A stretch of DNA of 64,000 nucleotides. Origin: Monosporascus cannonballus (taxonomy: Eukaryota > Ascomycota > Sordariomycetes > Xylariales). The DNA lies in contig QJNS01000115.1 in NCBI GenBank assembly GCA_004154925.1, positions 1-64,000 of the forward strand. Direction: 5' to 3'. The notes below the pieces were generated by a model. It saw only the letters and a program-made list of their open reading frames with translations, made no database searches and was not told the DNA's origin. This document shows positions 26,509 through 40,429 of this stretch, one piece after another. Position 1 is the stretch's first letter, and each line of letters begins with the position of its first letter. The translations under genes were made by a program, and so were the position numbers.

Positions 26509-26882
26509 TATTACGATCTAACAAGCTTCGGCCTTAAGAAACGGTCAGACAAGGATCACACTAGCCACCTCCGGGTTACGTAACGGTGATCACTGCCAAG
26601 CCAGTAATCATCAGTGATCAGAGATAATCCCAAGCGATCATAATCACCACCGGCTGCGTAATTATGAATAATTAAGCTAAGAAAAAGGAAAATATATACG
26701 GTTATTATTTTCCATAATTTAGATAATAATAGCTTATATTAATAATTCGTTATTAAAGCATCTTTAATATTACGAAATATATTATGTTATTATATTTATT
26801 GCTTAATTTCCTATAATACTTTTGTTAATATAAACCCGTATAACTAAGATTGAATACTTGATTAAATCTTATAGCTATTATA
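26509..26882 (+). repeat. G3 5' LTR
   Basis: 374 bp. The U3 part differs from those of G1/G2 and G4, while the 3' third is shared with all of them. The outer 130 bp retain CpA-rich sequence; RIP increases inward. Confidence 0.9.
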
Positions 26883-26929
26883 TATTACAAGTTTTTATTT
26901 AATAATACCGTTAAACTCTCAGCAACATC

Positions 26930-29900
26930 GCCGACATTGTATTTATTAGCAAATAACCCGAACAGCTTATTTACTAAATCTCTAATAACTCGAATATTAA
27001 AATAAAGTCCGAAAAGAAAAAAAGAAAAGTTTTACCTTTTTTGCAAAGAAATTTTTCGACGTTTGGACGCCATAAATAAACGTATCGTTCAGCTCGAGAA
27101 AAATAACAATAACCTTATAACGTCTCTTTAAACCGCGTATAAAAAACTTAAGAAAAAAAAAGCTCCTAAAATTAAAAAGTTCTCTCGAACGAGCCAGGTT
27201 ATTTAGCTAAATTCCACCAAGGAACTAGAAAAGGTTTTTAAACCTTCCAAGCCGGAATTTTTCGACAGAACCTCGATTAAGCTATAATTATTTTTAACCC
27301 AATATCAAACATACTTCGGGTATTTTCTTATTCGACTAATTACGCCTATTATATAAATCGAATTCGCAATCGAACAATTTATCGGAAATACGGTTACTTG
27401 GTTTAAGCCCGCTATAAGAAAATACGTTATCTTATTAGTCGAAAAATGAAATCCGAAAATAATACGAATATATAATAATTACAAACAATTTAAATAAATA
27501 TTAACGAACACTTTCGAAATTATAAACGAAAAAATAAAGGCCGAAATATAGATACAGCAATTACGATAAAAATGATCGGTATTTAATTACGGCAATACGC
27601 TAGTTTATTTAACCTTTATGCTAAATTAGGAATAAAAATTATTAACAGCTAAAATTTTCGATAATCTAAAAAAAGAAAATACAATTTATTTTAAAATTTA
27701 ATCGGCCTCCTTATTTATCGGATTATATCGTTATAATAATTAAGATCGACGATTAATAATATACTTAATATATTAAAGATATCCAAAAAAATAATAACAA
27801 ATTTCAATATACGGCGAATTTTTTTCGACGCGGTAATATTTTTTACGGCACAGAACCAGGACCAATAAAACTAAGAGCTATTTACAAAAAGAACTAAAGC
27901 TAGGCCAAATGCTTTAATTACAACAAAATGGAGCATAAGGCAATATAATACAAAGCACCTAAAAAATCCCGTTCAAATAACTAGAAATCAATATCTAGGG
28001 GATAATCTAAAGAAAATCAGAAAAACGAAAGCAAACCTATTAATATAATTCGGTCTAAGTACGTACTAGGCCCTCTATAACGAAAAATCTAATAAGAAAT
28101 ACACAAAACCAAAAAGCTGGCTTAATAAATATCGCGAAAATAACAAAAAACATTATAAGAATAATTATGCGAATGTTAGAATTAAATAGAAAAGTTTTAT
28201 CCCAAAACTCCTAATCGATACGGCAAAATACATGCTATACATTGTAGACGACGAGAATATCTCGATTACGAAAAATAAAAACAATATATTTACGGACGAA
28301 TTATCCGTATATATTATAAAAGATTCGGAATTTCAAATCGAATCGAGAATAATAAAAACGATAAATAATAATATCGATACCTTCGATTTATAGCTCCAAA
28401 AAATGTTCAATAACTGGCCGAAATCAAAAACTGGCGCGAAAAAAAATAATACTCGTAGGAAAACCCGTTCTCTTATTACCAGTAATATAACTATAAAACG
28501 AAAAAAGAGTTAATCCAGTATATAATAAAAAAGTATTATCAAAAAGCTATTACAAATCTTTATTTTCATTTAATATTTATTACAAGCTTTTACGAAAAAA
28601 AAAGCCATTAAAGAAAAAATACATCAGTTTACAAAAAAGCTTTAGAACGATAACCAACATAACGCATAATAGGATAAAATCGAAATTATAAGAAAATAAT
28701 TTATTTAATAAGAAAAAAACGTAAAGCAGAATTAAAAGCAATTAACACAGTTCTAGCAAATAGTATGTCGATAATAATGACAAATATAACAACTTAACGT
28801 GCTAAATACAAAAATATAAATAAAGTTTAATAAATTTGAATAAAAATTAAAAGAAACAAATTACTTATAAAATAGCGGTAAAATAACGAAATTTAAAGAA
28901 ATTAAAGGGAACTCTTAAAAAGGCTTTAAACGTAACGATATAAATCATTAATAATCTTATTATTTTAAACATAGAAATTAAAACGTATTAATATATCGCA
29001 ATAATGAATTACGGAGCTTTGGACGAAAATTATATTATACCGAATATAGTTAATAAACTTAAACTACTATGAAGATATAAGATAAAACTCTATATAGCAA
29101 CAAATATCAAAAGTTAGAAATTCGCTTACGATAACGAGAAACTTATGCGCAAAATTAATTATTTCGGGATTTTTATCCAAAGACGACATTAAATAATTAA
29201 TTTCAACATCGTCTTATTTAAAAATTACGACATAATCTTAAAATTATCATAGATACGCTAATACGAAATTTTAATTAAGGGAAGAATTAACTAAATAAAG
29301 TTTATTTTATACTTTATCAGCGGACAAAAAAGAAAAGAATAAGATTTTAATATTCGATCAAAAGTGACGACGAAAATAAATATAAAGATACGACAGAAAT
29401 CTTACCATCGAAAAGGACAAAATATAAAAAAAACGAGCATTTTAAAAAAATGCCGCATATAGTTATTATTATCGGAACGAAATTAAAGCCATTAAATAAC
29501 GACCTAGAACAGTAGTCCCAAAAATCAAAAGTTTTAATTCATATACCGCCATAATACTACAAATATAAACAGTTTTTTAGAAAAGAAATTATTACGAAAT
29601 TATCGAAATATAACGAATAGGACTAGAAATTAATTTTTAAAAAAGGATTTTTAACGAAGTTTTATTTTATTTATAACTTTAGCAAAAATAAATTACGCAT
29701 TTTTAAAGAATATCTGAAAAAATCGGTTATAAAAAATAGATTGCACCTCTGAAGTTATTAGCAGAATATCTAATTTTTTTATATTTAAGAAAAATAAGAA
29801 TTTGTAATTTGCAATTATTTATTAATAATTGAACGATATTAGTATTAAAAATCGAATGCTATTATTCCTAATTACAGAAATAAAGAACCGACTTTACCGA

Positions 29901-32345
29901 ACTAAATAGTTTATAGTATTCCATCTTAAAAATAAATATAACTTTATAAAAATTAAAAAAGAACATAAATAGAAAATAACCTTTAGAACAAAAAACGAAC
30001 TGTTTAAATATTTAATTATATTAATAGAATTTATAAACGTACTAGCAACTTTTTAGCGGATGGTAAATTATATATTACTAAAATACTTTAATATTTTTGT
30101 CGTTTATTATCATAATAACATTCTTATTTTCTTAAAAATAAAAAAAGCACATATAAGATACGTTTATGAATCTTTTCAAGCTTTATAGGACGCAAAGTTA
30201 TTTGTTAACGCAGAAAAAAGTTAATTCCATATATAGAAAATGGAATATCTGAGACATATTATTATCCCAGAACATATTAGCATAGACTTTAAAAAAATCG
30301 CTATAATTACAGAATGGCAAACGCTAACCACGGTTAAGAAAGTATAAGCATTTTTTAGATTCGTTAATTATTACAAAAAAGTTATTCAAAATTTTAGCAA
30401 AATAATTATACCCTTAATAAACCTTACGAAAAAGACAAAAAAGTTCAAATAAACGCCAAAAACGAAAAAGGCATTTTAAAATATTAAGAATACAATTATT
30501 AATAAACTATTATTAATTATATACGATTTAAACCCTTTCGTTAAATTAAAAACCGATATTTCGGATTACGCATTTAAGCGTAATAATTAAATAACAAAAT
30601 AATTAAGAAAATTATACCTTATTGTATTTTTTTCATATAAATTAAAAGAAACTAAATTTTATTACGGTATTTTAAATAAGAAATTTATGGCTATTATTAT
30701 AATATTTCGAAACTTTACGCATTTTCTAAAGAAAAATTTGTACCAGATTAAGGTTTCTACATATTATCAAAATCTTATCTGTTTTATTACGACTAGAAAA
30801 CGTACGGAACGACAATTTTATTATACGAAAAAATTAGCGAATTTCGATTTCGTTATCGTTTACAAAAAAGGCTTAAAAACGGCAAAACAAACGCTTTAAG
30901 CAGATGACTAGACTTTGAAAATAAATTGATTAAAATTAGCTATATAATATTTGATATCATGACAAAAAAATATTTACGGCCGCGATAAATTGCGACAATT
31001 CGAGTAATATCATTGAATATATACCAGAAAGTCTAGCCATATAACGACGGTTTCTTACAAAACAAAAAATAAATAAGATATAACCTTTAGAAAATATTAA
31101 AAGGATTTAGTATAAAATATATACGAATATTACTTATATAAATATCCAAAGAGTTACAAAACCTTAAAACGGTTTTAACGAATATTTTTTTTCTTAAAAT
31201 AAACTTAATAATATAAAATATCATAAAATAATACGATATTTGCGCTAGAACAAAAGCTCGATAATAAAAGCTATATAAAAAATTATAGGTATTACTAGTT
31301 ATAAAGTAACTACAATATTTAATTATATTAAACTTTATTACCAAATTTCTTATGTTAAAAAATTTAGTTATATGAATATATTATAATAACATTTTCGTTA
31401 ACGGCGGTCGATTTACGAAATTCTTTTATTTTTTTTTTACAAAATTATAAGGATATAAACGCCAAATAAATGGTATCTATTTTTTAAAACATATTTTTAA
31501 CATATACCGAATATTAATGGAAATTATTTTAAATAAAAAATCAATATTTGTATTTAAGTTTTAGCAAAGCCTTATAATACAAATAGGTCTATATTATAAA
31601 TTATCTAAGATATTTAAACTTTAACAAAATAAATAAATAAAACGAACAAATTAAATTTTAATAGTTTATTTATGATATTATATTAATTACTAAGAAAATA
31701 ATTAAGTTAAAAAATTACTTATTACTAAATTAATCTATAACATTAATTATTATAAACATATCGAATAATAATTATAAATATAAATTTTAATTTAATTTTA
31801 AACCTATATTAAACATATATATTATAATAAGTTAATTAATATTAAAATATTCCTTACATTAAAATAATTAAGATAAATATATTAAAAAATAAAAATAGAA
31901 TTAAAATTCGTATAACCAAAAAAGCCAATATTATAATTAGAAAAAATTAAAAAAAATTCGTAAAAGGGAAAATAATTTTTCCGCCAGTAAAAATATTTAA
32001 ACAAAACGACAAAATTAAAATTTTGATTTCAAATATATCGGTTTATATAAAATCGCTAAAGAGTCTCAGAAAATAATTATTAATTAAAACTTTTATTAAA
32101 AATTAAAATTTTACTTAATTTTTTATGTTTTTATACGAATTAATAACAGATGTAATTAAATTATATATAGCATAAAACGATATAAAAATAAAAAACGAAT
32201 AAATATAAAAAATGGAAAATATTTCGATATATAAAAATAAAACGGATTTACTTAATATCTAATTAAATAAAAAAGCATCCGGATTTCGAAAACACTTAAG
32301 AACTCGCCAAAAATCTTATTGGCGCCTAACGCCTATTAAAGAATT
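26930..32345 (+). pseudogene. G3 gag-pol remnant
   Basis: The best preserved gag of the four copies: at about 27070-27760 a basic helical start (KRIVQLEKNNNNL) is followed by a retrotransposon-gag core (KPEFFDRTSIKLQLFL, then FAIEQFIGNTVTWF). A zinc-knuckle relic lies at about 27908-27960 (CFNYNKMEHKA). A protease-end block with NYDIIL lies near 29220-29250. The RT catalytic box reads YHNN near 30100-30125, so both Asp codons are lost. RNase H at 30687-30899 (MAIIIIFRNFTHFL, YQIKV, DFVIVYKKG) is intact over 70 codons. A chromodomain relic lies at about 32205-32310. Confidence 0.86.
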
Positions 32346-32930
32346 TTTACTAACAACGACGGGTACGTTCTAGTTAATAGTCGACCAGTTAATAATCGGG
32401 ATATCGGGCCAGTCGGCCGCGGCCTGCGTTAACGTAGCAGCTGTAATAGCAGCCGCTAGCTGTTCTTATTTCAAACGTTCTTATTCTTTTAATTCGTCCA
32501 ATAATTGGAACTTACGTTGTACTATAATAATGCTTTTTGAACGAATTAACGCCTTTTATTTACGTAAACGAATAAGACGAAAAAACCTTTATTTATTTCC
32601 TTTTAATACTAATATTAAGACTTAAAATAAAGCCGTTAAAATTTTAATAATCGCTTTTCGGCAAGCGTTTTTTTATATTCCAAACATTAATATTTTCGAC
32701 GAATATTTTGTAAAAAAAAAAAAGCGATACCCCGGTATTATTATAAAACTGGTCCCGATTAGCATATTTTTATAACTTAAAACATTTTTTTATTATTATG
32801 TATCTTAGGTTTTTCGAAAAATAATAAAAGTAAGACATAATTTCGTACCCGAATTCGATAAAAGCTTTTACGAAGTTAATACGACGAACGATAAAAGTAC
32901 GAAAAACACGACGAACCTTAGAAATGCGAA
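32316..32930 (-). pseudogene. G3 antisense ORF between pol and 3' LTR (broken)
   Basis: Minus-strand frame ending at a TAA at 32316-32318, beside the chromodomain end. Segments, with RIP stops between them, are RFFRLIRLRK, QRKFQLLDELKE, AAAITAATLTQAAADWPDIP, IINWSTIN and VVVSKNSLIGVR. Most stops are TAA or TAG where Gln would fit. The Leu/Glu/Lys-rich part followed by an Ala-rich segment suggests a helical protein. It matches G4 closely and G1/G2 more distantly. The N-terminal limit is uncertain. Confidence 0.55.
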
Positions 32931-33025
32931 ACGATATAATTAAGAACAAAAGAAAAAAAGGGTTATTTACAAAACGAAAAAAAAGGTAAATTTTAAAAGT
33001 AAGATTTTTAGAAAAAGGGAAATCG

Positions 33026-33398
33026 TATTACGACCTAATAAGTTCCGGCCTTAAAAAAGATTAAATAAGGATTATACGGGCCACTTTCGAATTACGTAAC
33101 GGTAATTATTACCAAGCTAGTAATTATTAGTAATTAGAAATAATCCTAAACAATTATAATTATTACCGGCAGCATAATTATAAGTAATTAAACTAAAAAA
33201 AAGAAAATGTATATGCTGATTATTTTCTATAATTTAAATAATATTAGCTTATAGTAATAATTCGTTACCCAAAGCACCCTTGGTATTACGAAACGTAATA
33301 CGTTACTATATTTATTGCTTAGATTCCTACGATACTTCTACTAATATAAATTCGTACGACTAAGGTTTAATAGTTGGTTAAACCCCCTAGCCGTTATA
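33026..33398 (+). repeat. G3 3' LTR
   Basis: 373 bp. It starts TATTACGACC (RIP form) and keeps the better preserved outer block ending TAGCCGTTATA. Confidence 0.9.
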
Positions 33399-33403
33399 AG
33401 GCC

Positions 33404-34155
33404 ATTATAACCGAACCGATTAAAGTTTTATTTAGTAATTTAAATTAACGAGATTAAAAAGTTAAATAATAAGAAAATATTATTTTGGCGCGCGAAATAA
33501 TTATTACTAAATCCTATAAACGAATGTTCCTAATTTATTATGCACCGTATCGGTAATATTACGTTATTATTAAGTTAGAACTAAAACGAAATAAAAAAAT
33601 ATATTAGGATTTATAAATCCTATATGTAAATTTAGTTTATCATTATTTTAATAATTTAATAAGCGTTTTTAATCGCGATTTATTTTAAAAGCTAAGTGTT
33701 TTCTTATCATGCTGTATTAATATTTCATTACGGCGTTATAAGAATTACGTTAATTATTACAGGTTATAAGTGCCGGTTAAGTTATATAAAGAAATAATAT
33801 CCTTTTTTCCGTAATATATACAATGATATAATTTATATTAACGTTATCTTTTTTTTCGATTAAAGGGGCGTAAGGCTTGATAGCTCTAGTTGTTATTGTA
33901 TTCAGCTGTATAAGTTCGGGCTCGAGAGGCGCCGAGGCGTTTGACAAATATTACGGTACCGCTTTATTAACGGTTTAACTTTTGGTTATACGTTTGCGAA
34001 AAATCTGATTTGTTATGTTATTAAAGAAGTTTTTAAAAAGCCGTATCTATCCCTAATTGTTTTCGGGAACAGGGTACTATGCTTACAGAACGAGGGTTTT
34101 TTGAAGTACCTCGTTAACTTTTTATTATAATACGATAACGCGTAAAGCTAGCGGT
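33404..34155. other. Degraded repeat DNA between G3 and G4
   Basis: About 0.75 kb of AT-rich host sequence with stop-ridden frames in both directions. Part near 33850-33980 is less altered. No domain or terminus was recognised. Confidence 0.4.
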
Positions 34156-34160
34156 TATCG

Positions 34161-34535
34161 TGTTATGACCCAACACGTTTCGGGTCTCAGAGACGGTCGC
34201 CCTGAAAAACAAAACCCAAGTGGGTCGGATCACGTGACCAATGCTCAGCAATAGTCTCTGAATATTACTAACGTTTACTGAACATAACTAAACTCTATTT
34301 AATAACTGTCAGTAAGCAAAAGTAAATTAGCAAAAGGCATACAAATATATATGCTTATTATTTTCATAATTTAAATAATATTAGCTTATAATAATAATTC
34401 GTTATCCAAAATACTTTTAATATTATGAAACATAATACGTTATTATATTTATTATTTAAATTCCTATAATATTTTTATTAATATAAATCCGTTAACTTAA
34501 TGTTTAATAATTAATTAAACCGTTTAATTATTATA
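34161..34535 (+). repeat. G4 5' LTR
   Basis: 375 bp. The first 100 bp are near-identical to the solo LTR, after which RIP changes become dense and the inner end reads TTTAATTATTATA in place of CCTAGCCGTCACA. Confidence 0.92.
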
Positions 34536-34599
34536 CGTTATAAATTTTTATTTAATAATACCGTTAAAGTTTGAATAATATTTAATATTATTAAAATAT

Positions 34600-37500
34600 T
34601 AATCAATATTTAGAAAACCTTTATTTAATAATTTTAGGTTCGAATTCGGAAATTGAAAAAAAATTAATAAGTTAAGGTTACTTTATTTACCTAACTTTTT
34701 TTTATTCGCATAGAGCCGAAAAAACCAGAACTTTACAATAAAAAATAACCTTTAAAATTTTTTAATTTAAGTATAAATTTACCTTTATTTTTTAAATTTT
34801 AATAACCTAGCGGATATAATTTTAATAATAAAAGTATGTCTAATAAGGAATACGGTTAATTAATTTAAATTTATTATAAACAATGTTTTAAAAATAAAAA
34901 ATGTAAATAAAAAGATTTTATTAATAAAACTTTTTTAGTTTATAGTAATTTCGAAAATAAAGTATGTAATAATTTCGGCAATCTGGATAAAAAACGATTA
35001 ATAGGTTAATAATTTTTATAATTCCGATAACAAAAACCTATATTTAAATACGCCGTAATTTTTAAATGTTTTACAATTAGAGCAAAATAAAAAAATAACG
35101 AAATTAACGTTTTTATCGATATATTTTATAAAAATATAAAAAATAATATAAAAAATAAAATTATTCGGATTAAATAATTAATTGCCTTAAACCAATATAT
35201 TATAAAAATAATTAAAATTAATATTTAATAATTTGAAAAATAATAAAAGAAAAAAGAATAATATATTTTACGTTCGGAATATAATAAATTTAATTAGGGG
35301 AAAAAACGAAACGTATTTTTTATTTTTTACACAACGGCGTTAGGACTTATGAAATTCGGCATTATTTATAAATAAGACTAAAATTAAATTAAATATTTTA
35401 ATACCGGCAAAATAAAATATAAGGCCTATAAATATAAAAAGCCTAAAAAGTTATAATAAAATAATTAGATCCCTATACTGGATAAATAATTTAAAAATAA
35501 TTAAAGAAATTATAATAAAATTATTAATATAAATTAAACCAAATATATATTAGGTTTATAATAAAAGGTTTAATTAGGATTATTACGATAAAAAATTTAA
35601 TACGGATTATACGAAACCAAAAAGCTAATTTAATAAATATTACGAATATAATAAAAAACGTTATAAAAATAATTATACGAATACTAGAATTAAATAAAAA
35701 AAAATTTGCCCCAAAATACCTAATTAATACGGCAAAATCTACGCCATATATTGTCGATAACGAAAATCCCCCGATTACAAAAAATAAAAATAATATATTT
35801 ATATACGAATTACCCGTATATATTACGAAAGATTTAATTTTCCAAATCGTACCGGGCATAATAAAAATAATAAATAATAATATCGATAATTTTGAATTAT
35901 AGCCTTAAAAGATATTTAACAGCTAGCCGAAATAAAAAGTTAACCCGAAAAAAAAATATCCGTAAAAATATTTTTTATTATTATAAATAATATAATTACT
36001 AAAGAAAAAAGGAATTAATTTAATGTACGATAAAAGAATATTATTAAAAAGTTATTACGGATTTTTAAGAAACAAATTAATAAAAACTTATATTAATTTA
36101 TACAAAATCTTTAAAACGATAATTAAAACGATATATAATAAAATATAATTATAAATATAAAAAATTATTTATTCGATAAAAACATTATAAAGAAAATTAA
36201 AAATAATTAATATAATTCGAGAAAATAATACGCCGATAATAACGATAAATATAATAATTAAACGTATTTAACGAAACAATAAAAGCAAAATTCGACAAAT
36301 TCGAATAAAAATGAAAAAGAAAATTATCTATAAAAAATTGCAAAATAACGAAACCCAGAAAAATTAAGGAAAATTCCCAAAAAAGGTTTTAAATACGATA
36401 ATAAAAAACGTTAATAATTTTATTATTTTAGATATACGAATCGGAATATACTGGTATACCGCAATAATAGATTACGAAACTTTAAGCGGAAATTATATTA
36501 TTCCAACTATAATTAATAAATTTAAATTATTATAAAAATATAAATGAAAACCTTATATAGCAATAAATACCGAAAATTAAGAATTAGTTTACGATAACGG
36601 AAAAATTATACGCAAAATTAATTATTTTAAGATTTTTGTTAAAGGACGATATTAAACGGTTAATTTCGATATCGTTTTATTCGGAAATTATAATATGATC
36701 TTAAAATTATTATGGATACGCTAATACGGAATTTTAATTAATAACGGAATTAACTAAATAAAATTTATTTTATTTTTTATTAATAAACGAAAAAAGAAAT
36801 TAAAATTTTAATATTCGATCCATAATAATGACAAATATAAATATAAGAATACAATAAATACCTTATTACTTAAAGAAACAACATATAAAAAAACAGATAT
36901 TAAAAAAATACGACGTATTATTATTATTATTAAAATAAAGTTTAAATAACTGAATAAAATTTGAAATAATAAGAATAATAACTTAAAAAACTAAAGAATT
37001 TAATTAATATATTATTATAATATTATAAATACGAATAGCTTTTTAAAAAGAAATATAATACGAAATTATTAGAATACAATAAATAAAATCATAAAATAAT
37101 CCTTAAAAAAGTTTCGATAAAATTTTACTTTATTTATAATCTTAATAAAAATACGTTACGTACTTTCAGAAAATATTTGGAAAATTAATTATAAAAAGGA
37201 TAAATTCGATTTTCGAAATTATTAATAAAATACCCGATATTTTTCGGACCTAAAAAAAATAAGAAATTATAACTTATAATTAATTATCGACAACTAAATA
37301 ACGTTACCATCAAAAATCGAACATTATTACCCTTAATTACGGAAATAAAAAACCGATTTTACGAAACCAAATAATTTATAATATTCGATTTTAAAAATAA
37401 ATATAACCTTATTAAATTTAAAAGAAGTACAAATAAAAAATAGTTTTCAAAACAAAATACGGATTATTTAAGTATTTAATTATATTAATAAGATTTACGA

Positions 37501-39808
37501 ACGTATTAATAACTTTTTAACGGATAATAAATTACATATTACGAAAATACCTTAATATTTTTGTCGTTTACTATTTTAATAATATTTTTATTTTTTTGGA
37601 AACAAAAAGAATATACGTAAAATACGTTTATAAAGTTCTTTAAGCTTTACAAAACGTAAAGTTATTTATTAATACGGAAAAAAATTAATTTTATATATAA
37701 GAAATAAAATATTTAAAACATATTATTACCTTAAAATATATTAAAATAAACCTTAAGAAAATTACTGCAATTACAAAATAACAAACATTAATAATAATTA
37801 AAAAAATATAAGTATTTTCTAAATTCGTTAATTACTATAAGACATTTATTCGAAATTTTAATAAAATAATTATATTTTTAATAAATCTTATAAAAAAAGT
37901 TCAAATAAACGCCAAATATAAAAAAATATTTCAAAATATTAAGGATGTAATTATTAACGAACTAATATTAATTATGTACGATTTAAATTATTCCGTTAAA
38001 TTAAAAACCGATATTTCGGATTACGCATTAAATATAATAATTAAATAATGAAATAATTAAAATAAATTATACCTTATTATATTTTTTTGGTACAAATTGA
38101 AAAAAAACCGAATTTAATTACGGCATTCCAAATAAAGAATTTATAGTTATTATTATAGCATTTCGAGAATTTAAGTATTTCCTTAAAAGAAATTTATACC
38201 AGATTAAAATTTATACGGATTATCAAAATCTTACCTAATTTATTATAAGTAGGAAATTTACAAAATAATAATTCCGTTACATAAAAGAATTGGCGAACTT
38301 TAATTTTGTTATTATTTATAAAAAAAGTTCAAAAAACGGCAAAATAAATATTTTAAGTAAACGATTAAACCTTAAAAGAAATTAGTTAAAATTAGTTATA
38401 TAATTTTTAATGTTATTTTAAAAGATATTTACGTTTACGACAAATTATAATAATTCGAATAATACTTTACAATATATATTAAAAAATTTAATAACATAAT
38501 AATAATTTTTTAAAAAATTAAAAAATAAATAAAATATAAATTTTGAAAAAAATATTAAAAAGACTTAATACGAAAAATATACGAACATTAATTATATAAA
38601 TATTTAAGGATTTATAAAACCTTAAAATAATTTTAACGTATACATTTTTTTCCCAAAATAAAATTAATAATATAAAGAATTATATGGCAATAGGATATTT
38701 ACGTTAAAGTAAAAATTTAACAATATAAATTATACGGAAAATTACAATTATTATTAATTAAAAAATAATTATAATATTTATTTATATTTAACTTTATTAT
38801 TAACTTTTTTATATTTTAAAATCTAATTACGAAAAAATATTATAATAATATTTTTATAATTATCGATCGATTTACAAAAGTTTTCTATTTCTTATTAAAT
38901 TATAAGGATATAAACGCCAAATAACTAATATATATTTAAAATATATGGATTGTTAATAGAAATTATATTAAATAAAGGATTAATATTCGTATTTAAATTT
39001 TGACAAAGTTTTATAATATAAATTAACTTAAATCACAAATTATTTAACGTATTTAAACTATAAACGGATAAATAAATAAAGCAAATAAATTAAACTTTAA
39101 AAATTTATTTACGATATTATATTAATTACGAATAAAATAATTAGGTTAAAAATTACCGAGTATTTAATTAAGTTATAATCTTAATTATTACGAAAATATT
39201 AAAATAATATTTATGAACGTAAATTTTGGTTTTATTTTAACAATTTACAAAAAAACGTATAACGATAATTTAATTAATATTAAAATAATTTTTACGTTAA
39301 AATAATTACGATAATTGCATTAAAAAAATAAAATTAAAATTAAAATTCGTACGAAATCAAATAAGCAAATATTATAACCAGAAAAAATTAAAAATATTAA
39401 CTTTTAAAAAAGGGAAAATGGTTTACCTTATTACCAAAAATATTTAAACGAAAAAGCCTAGCAAAAAATTGGATTTCAAATATATCGGTTTATATAAAAT
39501 CGCCAAAAAAATCTTAAAAAATAATTACTAATTAAAACTTTTATTAAAAATCAAATTCCATTTAATTTTTTACGTTTTTTTACTTAAGTTAACAATAAAT
39601 ACCATCAAAATGTATACGGCATAAAACGATATAAAAATAAAGGACAAATAAACGTATAAGGTAAAAAAAATCCTTAACATATAGAAATAAAACGGATTTA
39701 CCTAATATTTAATTAAATGGTAAAAATATTTAAATACTAAGAACACCTAGGAACCCGCCAAAAATCTTATTAGCGTCCAGCGCCTATTAAAAAGCTTTTA
39801 CCAGCAAT
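34600..39808 (+). pseudogene. G4 gag-pol remnant
   Basis: The same order as in G1-G3 but more eroded. A zinc-knuckle relic lies near 35395-35440. The RT box reads YFNN near 37560-37590, so both Asp codons are lost. RNase H lies around 38000-38350. A chromodomain relic lies at about 39655-39765 (NGFT, YLIKW, EPAKNL). The sense frame seems to continue about 15 codons past the chromodomain (QRLLKSFYQQ) to stops near 39808. No stretch could encode an active enzyme. Confidence 0.8.
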
Positions 39809-40330
39809 AATAAACGCGTCCTGATTAACGATCGACCAGTTAATAACCGGGATATCGGGCTAATCGGCCGCGGTATACGTTAACGTAATAATCGCGACGG
39901 CAGCCTTTAACTATTTTTATTCCCGATACTTCTGTTCCTTTAATTCGTCCAGCGATAATAACTTTCGTTATATTATTTTTACGTCCTTAAAATACAAAAA
40001 TTCCTTTTATTTACGTAAACGTATAAATCGAAAAAAAATTTCGTTAACTTTTTATTAAATTTAAAAAAGTTGTTTTTCGCCGGCTTCCTGTTCTAATTTA
40101 AAATAACGTTTTTTTCGGCTAATATTATCCAAAAATTAAATAAAAATACTGTTATTATCACAAAAATAATCCTTACGAATATATTCCCGATATTTTTTAA
40201 TATTTTCCAGTATTTTATATTTAAGGCCTTAAAAAAATACTATAAATAAGGTATAATTTTAAAGCCAAAATTTTTAATTATTTTCGAAAACTTTAAACGG
40301 TTAATAAAAAAAATAAAAAAACGGAAAAGT
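39770..40330 (-). pseudogene. G4 antisense ORF between pol and 3' LTR (broken)
   Basis: Minus frame ending at a TAA at 39770-39772. Segments are RFIRLRK, RKLLSLDELKEQK, PDIPVINWSIVNQ and IIAGKSFLIGA, with a few RIP-type stops. The C-terminus overlaps the last codons of pol tail-to-tail by about 40 bp. LSLDELKEQ and PDIPVINWS match the G3 antisense blocks position for position. Confidence 0.55.
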
Positions 40331-40429
40331 ATTTTCCTAATCCGGTAAACTATATTAAGATATAGTTATAAAAGAAAAAAAAAAGCACTTATAATTTTCG
40401 GAACGAAAATTTTAAAAAAGGGAAAATCA

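Larger units (their letters stand above)
26509..33398 (+). mobile_element. G3: full-length RIP-damaged Gypsy (chromovirus) LTR retrotransposon
   Basis: A 6,890-bp element on plus with the exact duplication AGGCC at 26504-26508 and 33399-33403. The LTRs are 374 and 373 bp. The terminal TG and CA have become TA and TA through RIP (TATTACGATC at the start, CCGTTATA at the end). The polypurine tract GAAAAAGGGAAATCG abuts the right LTR. Internal order is gag, zinc knuckle, protease, RT, RNase H, integrase, chromodomain, antisense frame. The outer 130 bp of the left end are well preserved. Confidence 0.93.

Noticed and set aside
35524..35859. 111-codon minus frame inside G4, and its counterpart at 5145-5330 in G1
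   Set aside because: These are the reverse of the gag-pol linker region in both copies. RIP makes TTA/TTT-rich antisense frames look open; unlike the pol-3' LTR antisense frame, there is no gap in pol to explain.
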